A stretch of DNA of 64,000 nucleotides from contig NW_004450266.1 in the NCBI RefSeq assembly GCF_000321225.1, positions 9,407,464 to 9,471,463 on the forward strand, in the 5' to 3' direction. The notes under the pieces were generated by a model. That model had not been told where the DNA came from. It saw only the letters and a program-made list of their open reading frames with translations, and did not search any database. Positions 11,031-21,679 of the stretch are shown piece by piece. The first letter of the stretch is position 1. Each line of letters opens with the position of its first letter. Both the position numbers and the translations under genes were made by a program. This stretch comes from Odobenus rosmarus divergens. Its lineage: Eukaryota; Chordata; Mammalia; Carnivora; Odobenidae.

Positions 11031-12095
11031 AAGATTTAGGAGGGGATCTTTGGATGAGGAAAATGCAAGACACAGCATTAAGATCACCAATATAGGCCCA
11101 CATGTTGCCACCCGGTCTTTACCCAAGCAGATGCTTTTTGACTCCTCGTGGCGTTCTTTGACACATACAGTCACCCTTCTTCTTGTACTACCACCCAGGC
11201 AGTGATCATCAACCATTTTTATAGTGTGTCTGCAACCTATTTGCCATCTCTGAGGTAGATTTTTCTGAGAAGTGGAAGAACATAAGCAAACTTCCAGATA
11301 TAGGAATAAAGAAGGCATGGTTTAAGGAATATGGCTAGAACAGAGGAAGAAATATAGTCTAGAAAAGTGAATAGTGATGCTGGCTCTATGGATAGCAGTG
11401 TTTACGTCTTTGGAATCCACAAAGCAATCTTGACAAACCTCCTCCAACCCCCACCCCCAGAGAAGGCTAGTAAGTCTTTTATCTTGTCTCTAATAATTTT
11501 TAATAACTTCTTCTTGATCCCCAATGAGCTCAGTGCTTACAATACAGATTTGAAAACATATACTGTCTCTAATAAGTAAGCATAAAACTATATAGAAATA
11601 TGTTTAAAATACAGTGGGAATAAATGAGAACCCCCTAAATCTAGCTGGGTAGGAAGGTGTTAGCAAGAGGAGTCAAAAACTGGTAGTTCTGTCTAGAGGC
11701 AGAACTGGACATGTTCTTGGTCTAGAGAACCAAGAAAGCATTTGAAGAAGAAACAATACCAGAATGGTTAAAAACTCTTGAAAGTTGTATTTTTAAAAAT
11801 CAGAAAGTAATTTCAAGTGGAGAGAGAGTAAGCCACAATATGATTGTGAAAGATAGAATTAGAAAAGGTGGGAATGACTTTTTAGTCCAAACGTGCTCTC
11901 TATACAGAAATCTGCTTTTTTATCTATGGGTGACCTGGCCCTTTAGAAAGTTCAGGGGCAAAACCCTCCATCTTGCCACTTTTTTGGAGCAGTCTGTTTT
12001 GTTTTGCAATAATTCAAATCACTACTATGTAAGGATGATGATAATAATAATAATAATGATGTCATTATTATCATTTACACTACAATTAAATACAA
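11031..12095. other. No gene or clear repeat seen
   Basis: A 99-codon minus-strand frame (11019-11318) and a 70-codon plus-strand frame (11367-11579) have no recognisable domains. A short (ATA)n tract at 12042-12057 lies just before the next repeat's neighbourhood ends. Confidence 0.35.
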
Positions 12096-12290
12096 ATATT
12101 TGGACTTTTGTGTTAGATAAGCCTGGTTTACATTTCAGTTCTTCCACTTAGCTATGTATTCCTTTTCTAGTTGCTTAACATCTCAGAACCTATTACATCA
12201 AGTATTAAATATAAAATTATAATCAGTTACATTTCACCTATAGTGCTGTATTTGGGTTAAATAAGATTATATAGAACATAGCAGATTCTC
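12096..12290 (+). repeat. MIR SINE fossil
   Basis: Contains 'gcctggtttacatttcagt', 'cttccacttagctatgta', 'gttgcttaacatctcagaa' and 'gggttaaataagattatat', the plus-strand MIR order. Confidence 0.7.
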
Positions 12291-12380
12291 TTTTTCCACT
12301 TTTCTTCAATTGCTGGTCTCTCTTTTTCCACCTTTCAAGTCCCTTTGTAAAATCCTTTGACATTATCTTTCTTTTAAATT

Positions 12381-12680
12381 CACCACCCAGTCAGTTTCCT
12401 AACACAAAGCTGATAATATGCAAATGAGTTTTCTTTGTGCCTCAGCACAGGTTTGTAAGAGATTTAAATAGAGGCATCTTGTCATCTCCACTGCTCTCCA
12501 GACAATTAACCCATCAAGCCCCTGGCTCAGCTCGTGGCCTTGATTTTGGGTAATTGTTTTATTTATTGGCACTGTTTTTAATAGCTTGTTACATGCTACA
12601 AGGAGAATCCATCCCAATAAATTTAAACAATAAGTGAGTTCAAAGTTCTAATTAATATATTATTGACTCACTAAAGTATG
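12381..12680. other. Repeat-free segment, possible conserved non-coding element
   Basis: About 300 bases free of any repeat I recognise, carrying an octamer 'atgcaaat' at 12418-12425, several TAAT cores and an E-box-like 'cagctc'. Such composition is seen in developmental enhancers, but conservation cannot be judged from one genome. This is inference only. Confidence 0.2.
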
Positions 12681-12924
12681 GCTTTTCATTCTAAAGACAT
12701 TATCTGGATTCTGTTTGGAGTCCTAAGCATTTAATTAATTCTTTACTTTTACTACAGAAATAACATAGTTTTAAAAGCACATATATCATATGATAAAAGA
12801 ATGAAGAATACTTTCAATAGTAAGCTTATTTACTGCTACAGTTTGTACACTTGTACACTTGTTGCAGTAGGTGTTGATAAATCATATCCAATAATTATCA
12901 CAGTAGAACGTGTCTTCCTAGTGA

Positions 12925-13240
12925 AGACCAATTTACCTGTCAAGATTCAACTTAAACTCTGTCTCTGTTATAAAACTTTCCATGAACACTTCTCACTTCC
13001 TGCCAGGTCAGAACTTACACTCTCTCCTTGGTTACCTCCACCCTACTCCATTCATATCTCTCTCATAACACCTATAATGCTAGGTTTTGTTTTTGTTTAC
13101 ATGTTTGTCACCTACTGCTAGATTCTGATATCCGTAAGGGGAAAAAGGGCAGTTTTAAATTCATTTTTTTTTAATTTCTGACACCTAGAACAAATCTTAT
13201 ACACAGTAAGAATCTATATTTCACATTAATACATTTTCAT
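12925..13240 (+). repeat. L2 3'-end fossil
   Basis: Follows the L2 3' order: 'aactttccatgaacacttc', a CT-rich middle, 'gttttgtttttgtttacatg', 'tgctagattctgatatccg', then 'atttctgacacctagaaca' and 'cacagtaagaa'. Confidence 0.65.
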
Positions 13241-13302
13241 ATTTTCAAGTTAACAGTAATTATTGCTGTTATCTGTCCCATTATGAAATATTGCTCTAGG
13301 GT

Positions 13303-13475
13303 AAGGTTGCCAAATTAATAGAATATAATGATATAACGTAACATAATATACCTAAGATAGTCAAACTTGAATGTCAGATAAACAAAGAATAATTGTTCAG
13401 CTAAAAGCTGTCCCAAATATTATATTCAAATTTAAACCGGGCATACTGTATTTTTGTTTGAAAAATTTGGTGATT
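13303..13475. repeat. Palindromic interspersed repeat, degraded (copy 1 of 2)
   Basis: Starts near 'aaggttgccaaattaatag' and ends with 'aatttggtgattctatc'. The pieces 'atgtcagataaacaaagaa' and 'gtcccaaatattatattca' recur in the copy at 36.54-36.75 kb, where the two arms are more clearly inverted repeats of each other. This looks like a non-autonomous, MITE-like element; I cannot assign the family. Confidence 0.55.
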
Positions 13476-14145
13476 CTATCTAGAGGCAGAGAAAACCTGT
13501 ATGATTTAAACGAGAGAAAATGTTTAGATAACTTTTGGTGACATATTTAACTCAGTTTCACCACAGAGAAGTCTCCATATTTCATGGAGGATTTCCTAAA
13601 TCCCTCGACAATGGAAGGGAATGCTAAAGATACCTTTCCTTGACCCAGATAATCCATGCCAGTGCACCACTTATAAGGAGCTATATAGAATTGAGAAACA
13701 ATCTCTAATCTGACTGATTTAACCCATCAATACTCATGCTCCAAATTTGAGCAAATAGACAAGAGTTAAGGGGCAAACTAGGTGAATTTCTCTCTTCCAC
13801 AGATCTAAATGACAAGCTTCTGTCTGTTCTACCATCACTTTTCTTTCTCTCCTTCCACGTCTCCTTTATTACAATTATTAGCACAAATAACTGAAATTTT
13901 TGCAAATATTCAAGTGCACAAAACACTAAAAAATTAACTTTATAACAGCTATGTAGTTGTTATTAATAATAATTACGTTTCCAAATTCATTTGTGAAAAG
14001 GAAGTCATGCCTTCAAGAGCCAGAAACTTCTATTTTCAGGAGGAAAAACTGTTTAACAGGTTTCTCATTAATATTAGGCAGAATGTTGCCTTCCTGTAAC
14101 TTCTATGCATTACACCTAGTTACGATTTTCAGAGCTACAAAGAGT
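13476..14145. other. No gene or clear repeat seen
   Basis: Unremarkable unique sequence. Confidence 0.35.
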
Positions 14146-14425
14146 GATTAGATGTTTCTCCCTACATGGCATCCCTTCAAATAGCTCAAGATTATCTATT
14201 TTCTGTATGCACACATCCTAAAGTATACTTTTCTATAACTTAAAGAGCTCTCTTCACCTCTTTCTAATATAGCAAAAGTTGGAGACACTTTTCCATCTGT
14301 ATTTCCATAAGTGTACTGGCTTCATAAGGAACAGACCCTGTCTTGGCATCATTTTATCTATAATTATCTACCAGAGTACTTGAGATATCATGAGGCTCAA
14401 TAAATATTTGTAACATAAATGAATT
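14146..14425 (+). repeat. L2 3'-end fossil
   Basis: The final part, 'aaggaacagaccctgtctt', then 'cagagtacttgagatatca' and 'ggctcaataaatatttg', is a clear L2/MIR-type terminus in the plus orientation. The CT-rich upstream part fits L2. Confidence 0.6.
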
Positions 14426-14509
14426 AATCCTGCCTCTCTTGTCTTAGACTCTTAAATGTGAAAAGAAAATTCTATGAGCTGCACAAGTCACGTGATCAGT
14501 TTTAATATC

Positions 14510-14625
14510 ATTCATTTATTTACTCACTCACTTAATAAATATTTTTTGAGTCCTTAAACTATCCTCCAGGAAGGGTTCTGTGTCCCGGTAAATACAGTAG
14601 TAAATAAGAGAAGCAAAAAAAAAAA
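14510..14625 (+). repeat. L2-like fragment
   Basis: Begins 'attcatttatttactcact' and continues 'aataaatattttttgagtc' then 'ggtaaatacagtagtaaat', a common L2-type internal pattern. Confidence 0.45.
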
Positions 14626-15194
14626 GAGGGAAAGAGAGGTAAGTCTTCTGCCTCAGAGGACACTTCCCATCATTAGGACACTATGATTCTCCTAATGCAG
14701 TCAAATTTACAAGCACTTTTTAAGTTTGCAATGTACTTTTAGTCATCTGAATCCATAACTATTTTCACGTTGATTGCTTTAATCCAGGGCTCCACATTCC
14801 TGGCCCAGTGAATTTTCTCTAACTTGTTCATTATTGTTTTGTTTTAACTGAAGTACTTAACTTGGCTCTGCCTTTATGCCTACAGAATATTTTAGTTAGG
14901 AATCTGTTTCAAATCTTACCCTATAAAATTATTTTTAGAGTTTGAGCACTTTCATCATAATATTTCTATTTCTCCACAGCAAATATTTCCTTTGCCCCTA
15001 TGTCCTTCCACAGAACTGAGAAGGAACAAAACCAAAGTGAAGAAAATAAAACATAATATGTCCTTGCTCTTTTTTCCCTGTTGCTCCCATGTTCCCACGT
15101 TCTCTCTGTTCTTTGAAGATTCCATAGACAGACACTCCTTTTGTGTACCTCTACCTTTCCTTTACACTACAGCATCATGTTACACCTGAAAGTT
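14626..15194. other. No gene or clear repeat seen
   Basis: Unique sequence; a 65-codon frame at 14992-15189 has no recognisable content. Confidence 0.35.
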
Positions 15195-15332
15195 TAAATC
15201 AGACAATGTGAATCCAAATTCAGGCTCATACTCTCTGAGTATGTATCATTAGGAGTTGTATAACCTCTATGTCTCTGTTTCTTTATATATGTAAAATAGA
15301 GGATATGAACAGCATTAAGAGAGGGTTACATT
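15195..15332 (+). repeat. MIR SINE fragment, host of the next insertion
   Basis: 'gttgtataacctctatgtc', 'tgtttctttatatatgtaa' and 'aatagaggatatgaacag' follow the MIR order. It stops where the Can-SINE head begins at 15333, so the MIR was probably the insertion target. Confidence 0.55.
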
Positions 15333-15410
15333 GGGGCGCCTGGGTGGCTCAGTTGGTTAAGCAACTGCCCTTGGCACAGGTCATGATCCTGGAGTCCCAG
15401 GCAACAGTAT
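15333..15410 (+). mobile_element. Can-SINE, 3' half missing
   Basis: Has the canonical head 'ggggcgcctgggtggctcag', the A-box region and 'aggtcatgatcctggagtc', but changes to unrelated sequence after 'ccaggcaacagtat'. The missing 3' part is not found beyond the adjoining LTR-like block, so the SINE was cut by a deletion as well as interrupted. Confidence 0.9.
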
Positions 15411-15762
15411 TGAGCAATAGAAACCTGGGTATGGTCAAATGCCCCACAGTGACCATTGGGCTGAATGCGAACAGGCTCATAAGGCAACCCACCTCAAAAT
15501 ATCCATAAGCCCTAGCTGACCAATGGGCTACTTACAACTGGGCACAGGTACCAAAAAGGAAAATTCTATACATTCCCACACCTCCTCACTTCCCTCTTAA
15601 CACCAGCCTTCCACCACTCCCCACTGGCAGACAGTCTCTCCTTTGCTTCCTGCATGATGCTCTCTTGCAATGTATTCAATAAACTTCTATCTCCTTTGTT
15701 CTGCCTCTGGTGAATTCTTTCACCACCTGCTCTGTGGGCCTCTACCTGATCAGGTCCCCCCA
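15411..15762 (+). mobile_element. Probable solo LTR of an endogenous retrovirus
   Basis: A 352-bp block starting TG and ending CA, with a CCAAT box at 15519-15523 and a polyadenylation signal AATAAA at 15678-15683. The latter is followed by a CT-rich, R/U5-like end ('ctgcctctggtgaattctt'). The flanks 'cagtat' (15405-15410) and 'cagtaa' (15763-15768) agree at five of six bases, fitting a retroviral target-site duplication. No gag, pol or env is seen next to it, so it would be a solo LTR left by recombination. The family is not recognised. Confidence 0.6.
15678..15683 (+). promoter_or_regulatory. Polyadenylation signal AATAAA of the probable LTR
   Basis: Perfect AATAAA about 80 bases before the LTR 3' edge, the spacing expected when the R/U5 boundary lies just downstream. 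Confidence 0.5.
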
Positions 15763-15768
15763 CAGTAA

Positions 15769-16079
15769 CTGCTTCATAAATGTCTGTTTCCTCCCTAATT
15801 CTGTCTTCCCACTCATTTTAATCTTTTTCTTCGTCCATGACAAAGTTCAAATATCCTCACCCTCTACAAATAATACCTTGAAAAGCAGCACCATTTACCG
15901 CCCAAACTTCATGACCACATTTTAACAGTTTTTCTTTCTCACCTTCACCCCATCTATTCCTTTGCTTTGACAGTGAACTATCTGCTTTATATTTTTCTGT
16001 AGGTGTTCTTATACATTAATATTCCCCATAACACAGTAAGCTGATGCTTTGGTAGAAGCAGTTCATCAACACTTAGAAT
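15769..16079. other. No gene or clear repeat seen
   Basis: Unique, CT-rich sequence following the LTR; no remaining SINE tail is visible here. Confidence 0.4.
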
Positions 16080-16455
16080 CCTTGCTCCCCCCCAAGGTGT
16101 AAGTACTGCAGGGAGTGGCTACGCAATCAGGGGCTACATTTCCCACCACCTCATCTACCTAGGCAGGGTCTTGTGAGTAGTTCTAGCCAATAAGATATGA
16201 GTTGAAGTGAGCATATCACTCTGGCAAACGTGGTTAAGGAGTAAATTTGAATTTGCTGTAGTCTCTCCCTATCTTCTGGCTGAAGAGAGACGGCTCCTAG
16301 TATCAACAAGAGAGTGGGACCGTGAAGATAACTGGGTCCCTCAATGCCACCTGACTAGGAACAATGCATCAGCCTGTACTGAGTGAAAAACTTATGTTGT
16401 CTTAAGCCACTGACAATTTAAAGGTTTTCTGTTTGTGCAGCCAGAATTATTTTTC
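16080..16455 (+). repeat. Ancient interspersed repeat, family uncertain (copy 2 of 3)
   Basis: Shares with the 6.6-kb copy the order 'gctacatttcccaccacc', 'tctagccaataagatatga', 'actgggtccctcaatgcca' and 'cttaagccactgacaattt'. This is the best preserved of the three and lies in the same orientation. Confidence 0.55.
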
Positions 16456-16949
16456 TTATGCTTTTATTAATGCAGATGTCATGCACTTTTTATATTATGG
16501 ACACATAGTAGATGATGTCCCAAAGACATAATTTAACTTGCATTCTTTTTCAGAAAATGTGATTCTCTCTATTCATCAGAGCCTTAGTTTCCTAGCAGAA
16601 AGATAATCCAGTAACTACTTCATGTTCTCCTCCTGCTGAGAACTCACCAACTGAAAGTACCTGCGTAATTTTCAACAAATATGCTTCGTGTGTTTTTATT
16701 CCAGTCAGGGTATCAATTTCCTTCCAAATCTTTTCCTTGCACTTGACATTTCAACATAGAATTTTGTTGACCATGGTCTGTGTCTGTGTCAAAGTGTCGA
16801 AAGAAATCAGCTGGGAGAGTTGAAGGAGTTTCAAAAATGGGCCCATGCATGCACTCATTCTGGAGCCGCCCTTGCCAGCCTCGCAGCTACAACAGGAAGG
16901 GAGAAGCCTGAGACTATGCACCAAAATATCCAAGTTTTGACCCTCAACC
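16456..16949. other. No gene or clear repeat seen
   Basis: Unique sequence; a 60-codon minus-strand frame at 16751-16933 has no recognisable content. Confidence 0.35.
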
Positions 16950-17125
16950 TTTTACTCTCAACCTGGGGAACCTGGCACAAGTCACTAGGTTTCTGAGACT
17001 CCGTTTCTTCATGTATAAAAATGGAATATTAATACCCATTAGAATTAACTGAAATAATTAAATAGGATATTTGCCTTATGAAGTCTAGCAAATAGCAATT
17101 TTCAATGCATCTTAGCACTTTGTTC
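16950..17125 (+). repeat. MIR SINE fossil
   Basis: 'ggcacaagtcactaggttt', 'gactccgtttcttcatgta', 'aaaaatggaatattaatac' and 'gaaataattaaataggat' follow the plus-strand MIR consensus order. Confidence 0.7.
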
Positions 17126-18265
17126 CCTTCGCGTGGGTTATTGAGGAATAGAATGAGAAAACATAAGTACAAGAGCTTAGCAGAATAACAAGCACATAGA
17201 ATCCATTCACGTGTTTATTCCTTTCTTCTTTATATCAAAAAGGGGTCCAAGTATAGAGTGCAGGTTTTGTGCTTTATTCAAAACATGTCTAGAAGCTGGC
17301 AGAAATTTAAGTTTAGGATCATTTTCCAAATGATCAGGAGACTGCAGAAATGTTTTATAAAATCTCCTCCCCATTGAACTTCAAAATACATTATAAAGCT
17401 TAATTCTAAGTACTCTTTTCCAATAATCATCACCTTATGAGAATATGTACTAGTATGTCAAAATTTTTAAAAATATAATTATAGTTTAGGAAAATCTCAT
17501 GATTAAGTCAGTGGACTAAAATTGTTTTAATTAATGAGGTTGGAATGAAGGAGAATTAAGTAATCACAGGTCTTTAACATCAGTAATTTTGTGTCTTCAT
17601 CCTGCACAGAAATTTTAAGTTAGGTCTCATGATTACACAGTTGATCTGCTTGTTATCTATGCTACCAGTATGCTGAGAAATATTTAGAAGAAGCTGTCAT
17701 GGCCAAGACTATTTTTCTAATGTATTATACACTATAAACATTAATAGCTCTCAGTTACTATTAATTATGCATTGATTTCACAGAGATTGTCAAAGTTTTC
17801 ATGGTGAGAAAGCTCTTTTCTCAAAACCACTAAAGAAATCACATTTCTGATGATTTTCTTTTTCCTCCTGAAGAGAAAAAAATAGACATCGATATTAGAA
17901 ACAAGTGAGGCTTTTGTCATTGGAGTATTTTTTGTGCAAAATATTCTGTTTAAATGCAGAAAAATTATTTTCCCCCAAATTTCCATTTGATTGATCAAGA
18001 CAATTTCTTTTTTGAAATAAGAACAAAGTAGTACTAACAATTGTATGCATTTTAAATCCATTGACAAAAAATAACATGCTTCCTGGAACACAATTAATAA
18101 GGATAATCTGTTAAGTAAATATAATATCCTTATGAAAGCATTATAAAAACTGAGTAACTTTCACTTCACGAAACTTGAAAGAGCTATCTTATCTCCCAAT
18201 TGTATGCAATGAGTAATGCCATCACAAGTTCTTGGCTGGTTTTGTTGGCCTAAAGGGGGGGAAGA
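17126..18265. other. AT-rich unique DNA
   Basis: About 1.1 kb with no supported gene or repeat. A 108-codon minus-strand frame (17765-18091) has low-complexity, hydrophobic composition and no domain I recognise. Confidence 0.4.
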
Positions 18266-18430
18266 AAAACTGAAATTTTCAGTGCCTTCATTAATTTCTC
18301 AGTGTCCTCAACTATGCAATGGGATTATACCTCAAAGTCATGCTGCTTTGAGCATCAAATGAAACAGTGTTATCTTTTAAAATTTAACATGAGAAGCACA
18401 CAGAATTTGCTATTATCACCATCATCATAT
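18266..18430 (+). repeat. MIR fragment
   Basis: 'tctcagtgtcctcaactat', 'gcaatgggattatacctc' and 'gagcatcaaatgaaacagt' match the middle and 3' part of MIR. Confidence 0.55.
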
Positions 18431-18655
18431 AGTGAATATGTAGCCATATTTTAGACTCAGTATTTTAAAACCATAGACTCAGAATTCTCCTTGGTAACCT
18501 CCTACAGAAATTGCATCTACAGAATTATTAAGTACTTTCCTTTCCAAATAGGTACGTGTTAATCATATTGCAAAGAGTCATATTTGCAGTCTAGTCTTTA
18601 GAAATAAAACATCTCATAAATTGGTAAGTGAAAATAAATGATAACAAGAATAACA

Positions 18656-18870
18656 AGGTGTCTAATTCTTTATAAAGTGGCTTCACTTATAATATTTCAC
18701 TTGGTCCTAACAACCACCATGCAAAATCATTAACACCAAGCCTACTTTATTGATGGAGAATTAAAGATAAAAAAAAAAAAGATAATTGACTAGTTCAGAC
18801 ACATGGAGATAATAGATGGCACTGCCAAGCATTCACTTTGAGCAGTCTGACTCCAAAACTCTGAATTCCA
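18656..18870 (-). repeat. MIR SINE fossil
   Basis: Plus-strand reading 'cacttggtcctaacaacca', 'actttattgatggagaatt', 'aattgactagttcagacac' and 'gcagtctgactccaaaact' is the reverse-complement MIR order. An A12 run interrupts the middle. Confidence 0.75.
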
Positions 18871-19162
18871 TTTGTGAACACCACTGAAGAAGTATGAAAA
18901 GGTCCTAATCACTGCCAAGTTCTTGAAATGCCCTGTTTTATGAATGTCTTAAATCTGGACCAAGTATAGTAGAGAAATGGACATCTGGCAAGCTGAATCT
19001 TCTCCCTAAAGTGTCCTGGAGTATGCTTAGTCAGGTAGGGCAATGCTAAGATAAGGTGGTGGGGAGTCCTAAGTGATCATATCCTAGGTAGTTACAAGGT
19101 CTAATTTAATCCAGCAAATATGTGAGAACTCTACAGGTTAGGATCTAGGGAATAGAACTTTA

Positions 19163-19380
19163 TTTTTTTTTAATTTTTTAAGATTTTATTTATTTATTTA
19201 TTTAATTTCTTTGTCAGAGAGAGAAAGAGTGCACAAGCCAGAGGACGGCAGGCAGAGAGAAAAGGAGAAGCAGGTTCCCTACTGAGCGAGGAGCCCAAGG
19301 TGGGGCTCAATCTCAGGATCCTGGGATCATGACCTGAGCTGAAGGTAGATGCTTACCTGACTGAGCTGCCCAGGAGCCCC
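19163..19380 (-). mobile_element. Can-SINE, 3' unit of a dimer
   Basis: On the minus strand it begins 'ggggctcctgggcagctcag' directly after the neighbouring SINE's tail and ends in an AAATAAATAAATAAAATC tail with long A-rich sequence. It has no duplication of its own; the outer repeats at 19144-19162 and 19565-19582 flank both units. Confidence 0.9.
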
Positions 19381-19564
19381 AAGATTTTATTTATTTGAGA
19401 GAGTGCTCACGTACAAGGAATGGGGGAAACAAGTGGGGTGAGGGGCAGAGGGAGAAGCAGACTCCCAGCTCAGCAGGAAGCCCAATGCAGGGCTCAATCC
19501 CAGGACTCCCCGACCATGACCTGAGTGGAAGGCAGACACTTAACTGACTGAGCCACCCAGGCAC
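19381..19564 (-). mobile_element. Can-SINE, 5' unit of a dimer
   Basis: On the minus strand it starts 'agtgcctgggtggctcagtc' and stops at 'caaataaataaaatctt', where the second SINE begins with no oligo(A) between them. The shared direct repeat (19144-19162 and 19565-19582, ending 'aatagaacttta', one-base length difference) suggests the pair inserted as one unit. Confidence 0.9.
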
Positions 19565-19582
19565 TCTAGGAATAGAACTTTA

Positions 19583-19830
19583 AAGAGAAACTGTTCTTAC
19601 CTTCAAAATGCATGCAACCTTATGAAGAAGACAGACAAATAAACCAGACAACTGAATTTGATCACAAAGTACAAGAGATTGAAAATGCAGACAAAGCCAA
19701 TAGCCTGGCTGCTCTGCAACTGACAATCAAATAGACACTGGGTTTGGGGTGAAGCCTGAGTGTCCAATGTAGTTATAACATGAAGGACTGACTACCCAAG
19801 GCTGCTAGGAGGGCAGGTTGCTAAATGGAA
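19583..19830 (+). repeat. L2-like ancient repeat fragment
   Basis: 'tcttaccttcaaaatgcat', 'agacagacaaataaaccag' and 'atcacaaagtacaagagat' recall the stretch of mammalian L2-like repeats that reads 'catggagcttacattctag' then 'agacagacaataaac'. Tentative. Confidence 0.35.
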
Positions 19831-20215
19831 GTGCAGAAGTGTGTTAGTATGGAAACCAAACTGTTTTCTAGGAAAGATTTATCTTACCAAAACAGACATA
19901 CAAATAAAAACAGTAGAATAAAATATTCAACTCACATACATTCACATACATGCACACACAAGTGTGCACCCATCTCTATCCTTACTAAGGTGAACAGTTT
20001 ATACCCTAACAAAATATTCAGAGGCATCAACATGTAAAATACCTAGTAAGTAAAGAAAAAGAACAACTGAAAAATGAACAAATTATTTTACAAAACCAAA
20101 ATAAACCTCCGGTTTTACATACCTCTTCAAAATACACACACAAACACACACAAAAGATGTGAAAATACAAAGCCAAAAGAAAATAATGTTTCTTAAAGAC
20201 TCCCCCATTTTTCAA
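19831..20215. other. No gene or clear repeat seen
   Basis: Unique sequence with short CA-rich stretches; no supported gene. Confidence 0.35.
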
Positions 20216-20440
20216 AGATTTTATTTATTGACTGAGAGAGAGCTTGCAAGTGTGTACACGCGCGCGCACACACACACACACACAGGCAGTGGGGAGGTGC
20301 AGAGGGAGAGGGAGAAGCAGACTCCTCACTGAGCAGGAAGCCCTACCCCTTAGAGGTGGGGTGGGTTCATTCTCCAGACCCCGAGATCATGACCTGAGCT
20401 GAAGGTAGACATTTAACCATCTGAGCCAGCCAGGCACCCG
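20216..20440 (-). mobile_element. Can-SINE with an internal (CG)n(CA)n tract
   Basis: The minus strand starts 'gggtgcctggctggctcag', has 'aggtcatgatctcggggtc' and ends in an A/T-rich tail. The CT-rich 3' region has been overtaken by an alternating purine-pyrimidine tract at 20250-20284. No clear duplication was found. Confidence 0.9.
20250..20284. repeat. Alternating purine-pyrimidine tract
   Basis: 35 bases of strictly alternating purine and pyrimidine: GT repeats, then TACACG, then CG repeats, then CA repeats. Such sequence is the best-known substrate for left-handed Z-DNA. Confidence 0.85.
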
Positions 20441-20640
20441 AACAGAATTCCCTATTAAATGACAGATATCTTCGACAGACTATTATCCAACTGATTTATA
20501 GGTTAAGTACCTCTAAGATACAAAAAGATTAAACAATACTCCAAATTTTCACAGTCTTAACCTGTGACTTTTAGTCATGCCACATACTACATGGTAGGAA
20601 CTGTTATTATTTGCCCTACAGGTTTTGTTAAGGAAAAACA

Positions 20641-21560
20641 TACTAAATGTACATTCAATCATTCAATGAATTAATCAATACTTATTAAGCAGCTATTATA
20701 TGCCATTCACTGTGAGAAACCCTGGAGATACAATACATCTGGCCATAGTCTAGTGAGTGGAGGCAGATATTAATCAAAGAATCATATGCATGAATAAAAA
20801 GATTAAATATGTTATTACCAAAACATGCTATGTTGTGCTCTGCATTGTATGACAATCCTAAAAATTAGAGCAGGCTCTTCCAAGGAAGTGGTAAGTAAAC
20901 TGCAGTTGAAGAAAAGTTGCAGTTGATTAGATGATTGGGAAGGTGAGTTACTAAGCCAGCATGAGCACATTCACATTCAGAGGAGTTAGAAAAAGTAGCA
21001 TGTGGCCAAATCATAGGCAGTATCAAGGAGCATGATGTGTGACAAAGCTGAAGGGATAGACAGGGAACAATAGATCATGCAGGGTCTCTCAGGCCAACTT
21101 AAGAATTTGCTCTTTTTTCCTAAGAGAAATCAGAAGTTTAAGAGGTTAATGTAAAGGAGGTAATGTGATCAGATTTGCTTTGCAAAAAGATCATCCTAGT
21201 TGCTGAGGGCAAGGAAGAGTGGATATAGTTGATCAGGCGAGTTGTGGGAGTATACATTAAGATGATGATAGTGAGGACAAAGAGAAATGGCTAGATTAAA
21301 GAGATATTTTGGAACTAAATTCTATGAGCCATAATTGATGTGCATCACCTAAAGAGGTGAAAGACATAGAATTTTCAAATGTGACTCTGAGTTCTTAGGT
21401 TGTAAAAGGGAATAAGATGATCATGAGATTCTTGGAAAATAATCAGACTGGGAGTCAGGGCAGGGTTGGGTGGAAGCGATCCTGAGTGTTTATTAGGCCA
21501 TTCAAATTTGAGGTGTTTGAGACTTACAAGTGAATATGTTCAGTACATAGGCAGAAATAG
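20641..21560 (+). repeat. Long L2-like ancient repeat
   Basis: About 900 bases match, in order, a mammalian repeat I remember as L2-like. It runs from 'tattatatgccattcactg' and 'gtgagaaaccctggagata' through 'atcatgcagggtctctcag', 'gtaatgtgatcagatttgc' and 'aaaagatcatcctagttgc' to 'atttgaggtgtttgagact'. The order is consistent throughout, so a single old insertion is likely. The exact family needs a consensus search. Confidence 0.55.
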
Positions 21561-21679
21561 GGGCTCCATACTCAGAGAAACCTCAGATGTCTAGATGTTT
21601 GTGTATCATGGGGACAAACCCTAGTTACATTATAGAATATGTGCTAGCTTTGCTCTCAGCTATATTGTGTGCCTCATGT

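Noticed and set aside
12801..13121. 106-codon plus-strand frame
   Set aside because: Mostly an L2 fossil; the peptide reflects the CT-rich L2 3' region.
15411..15762. 65-codon minus-strand frame as a small gene
   Set aside because: It lies antisense within the probable LTR and has no recognisable features.
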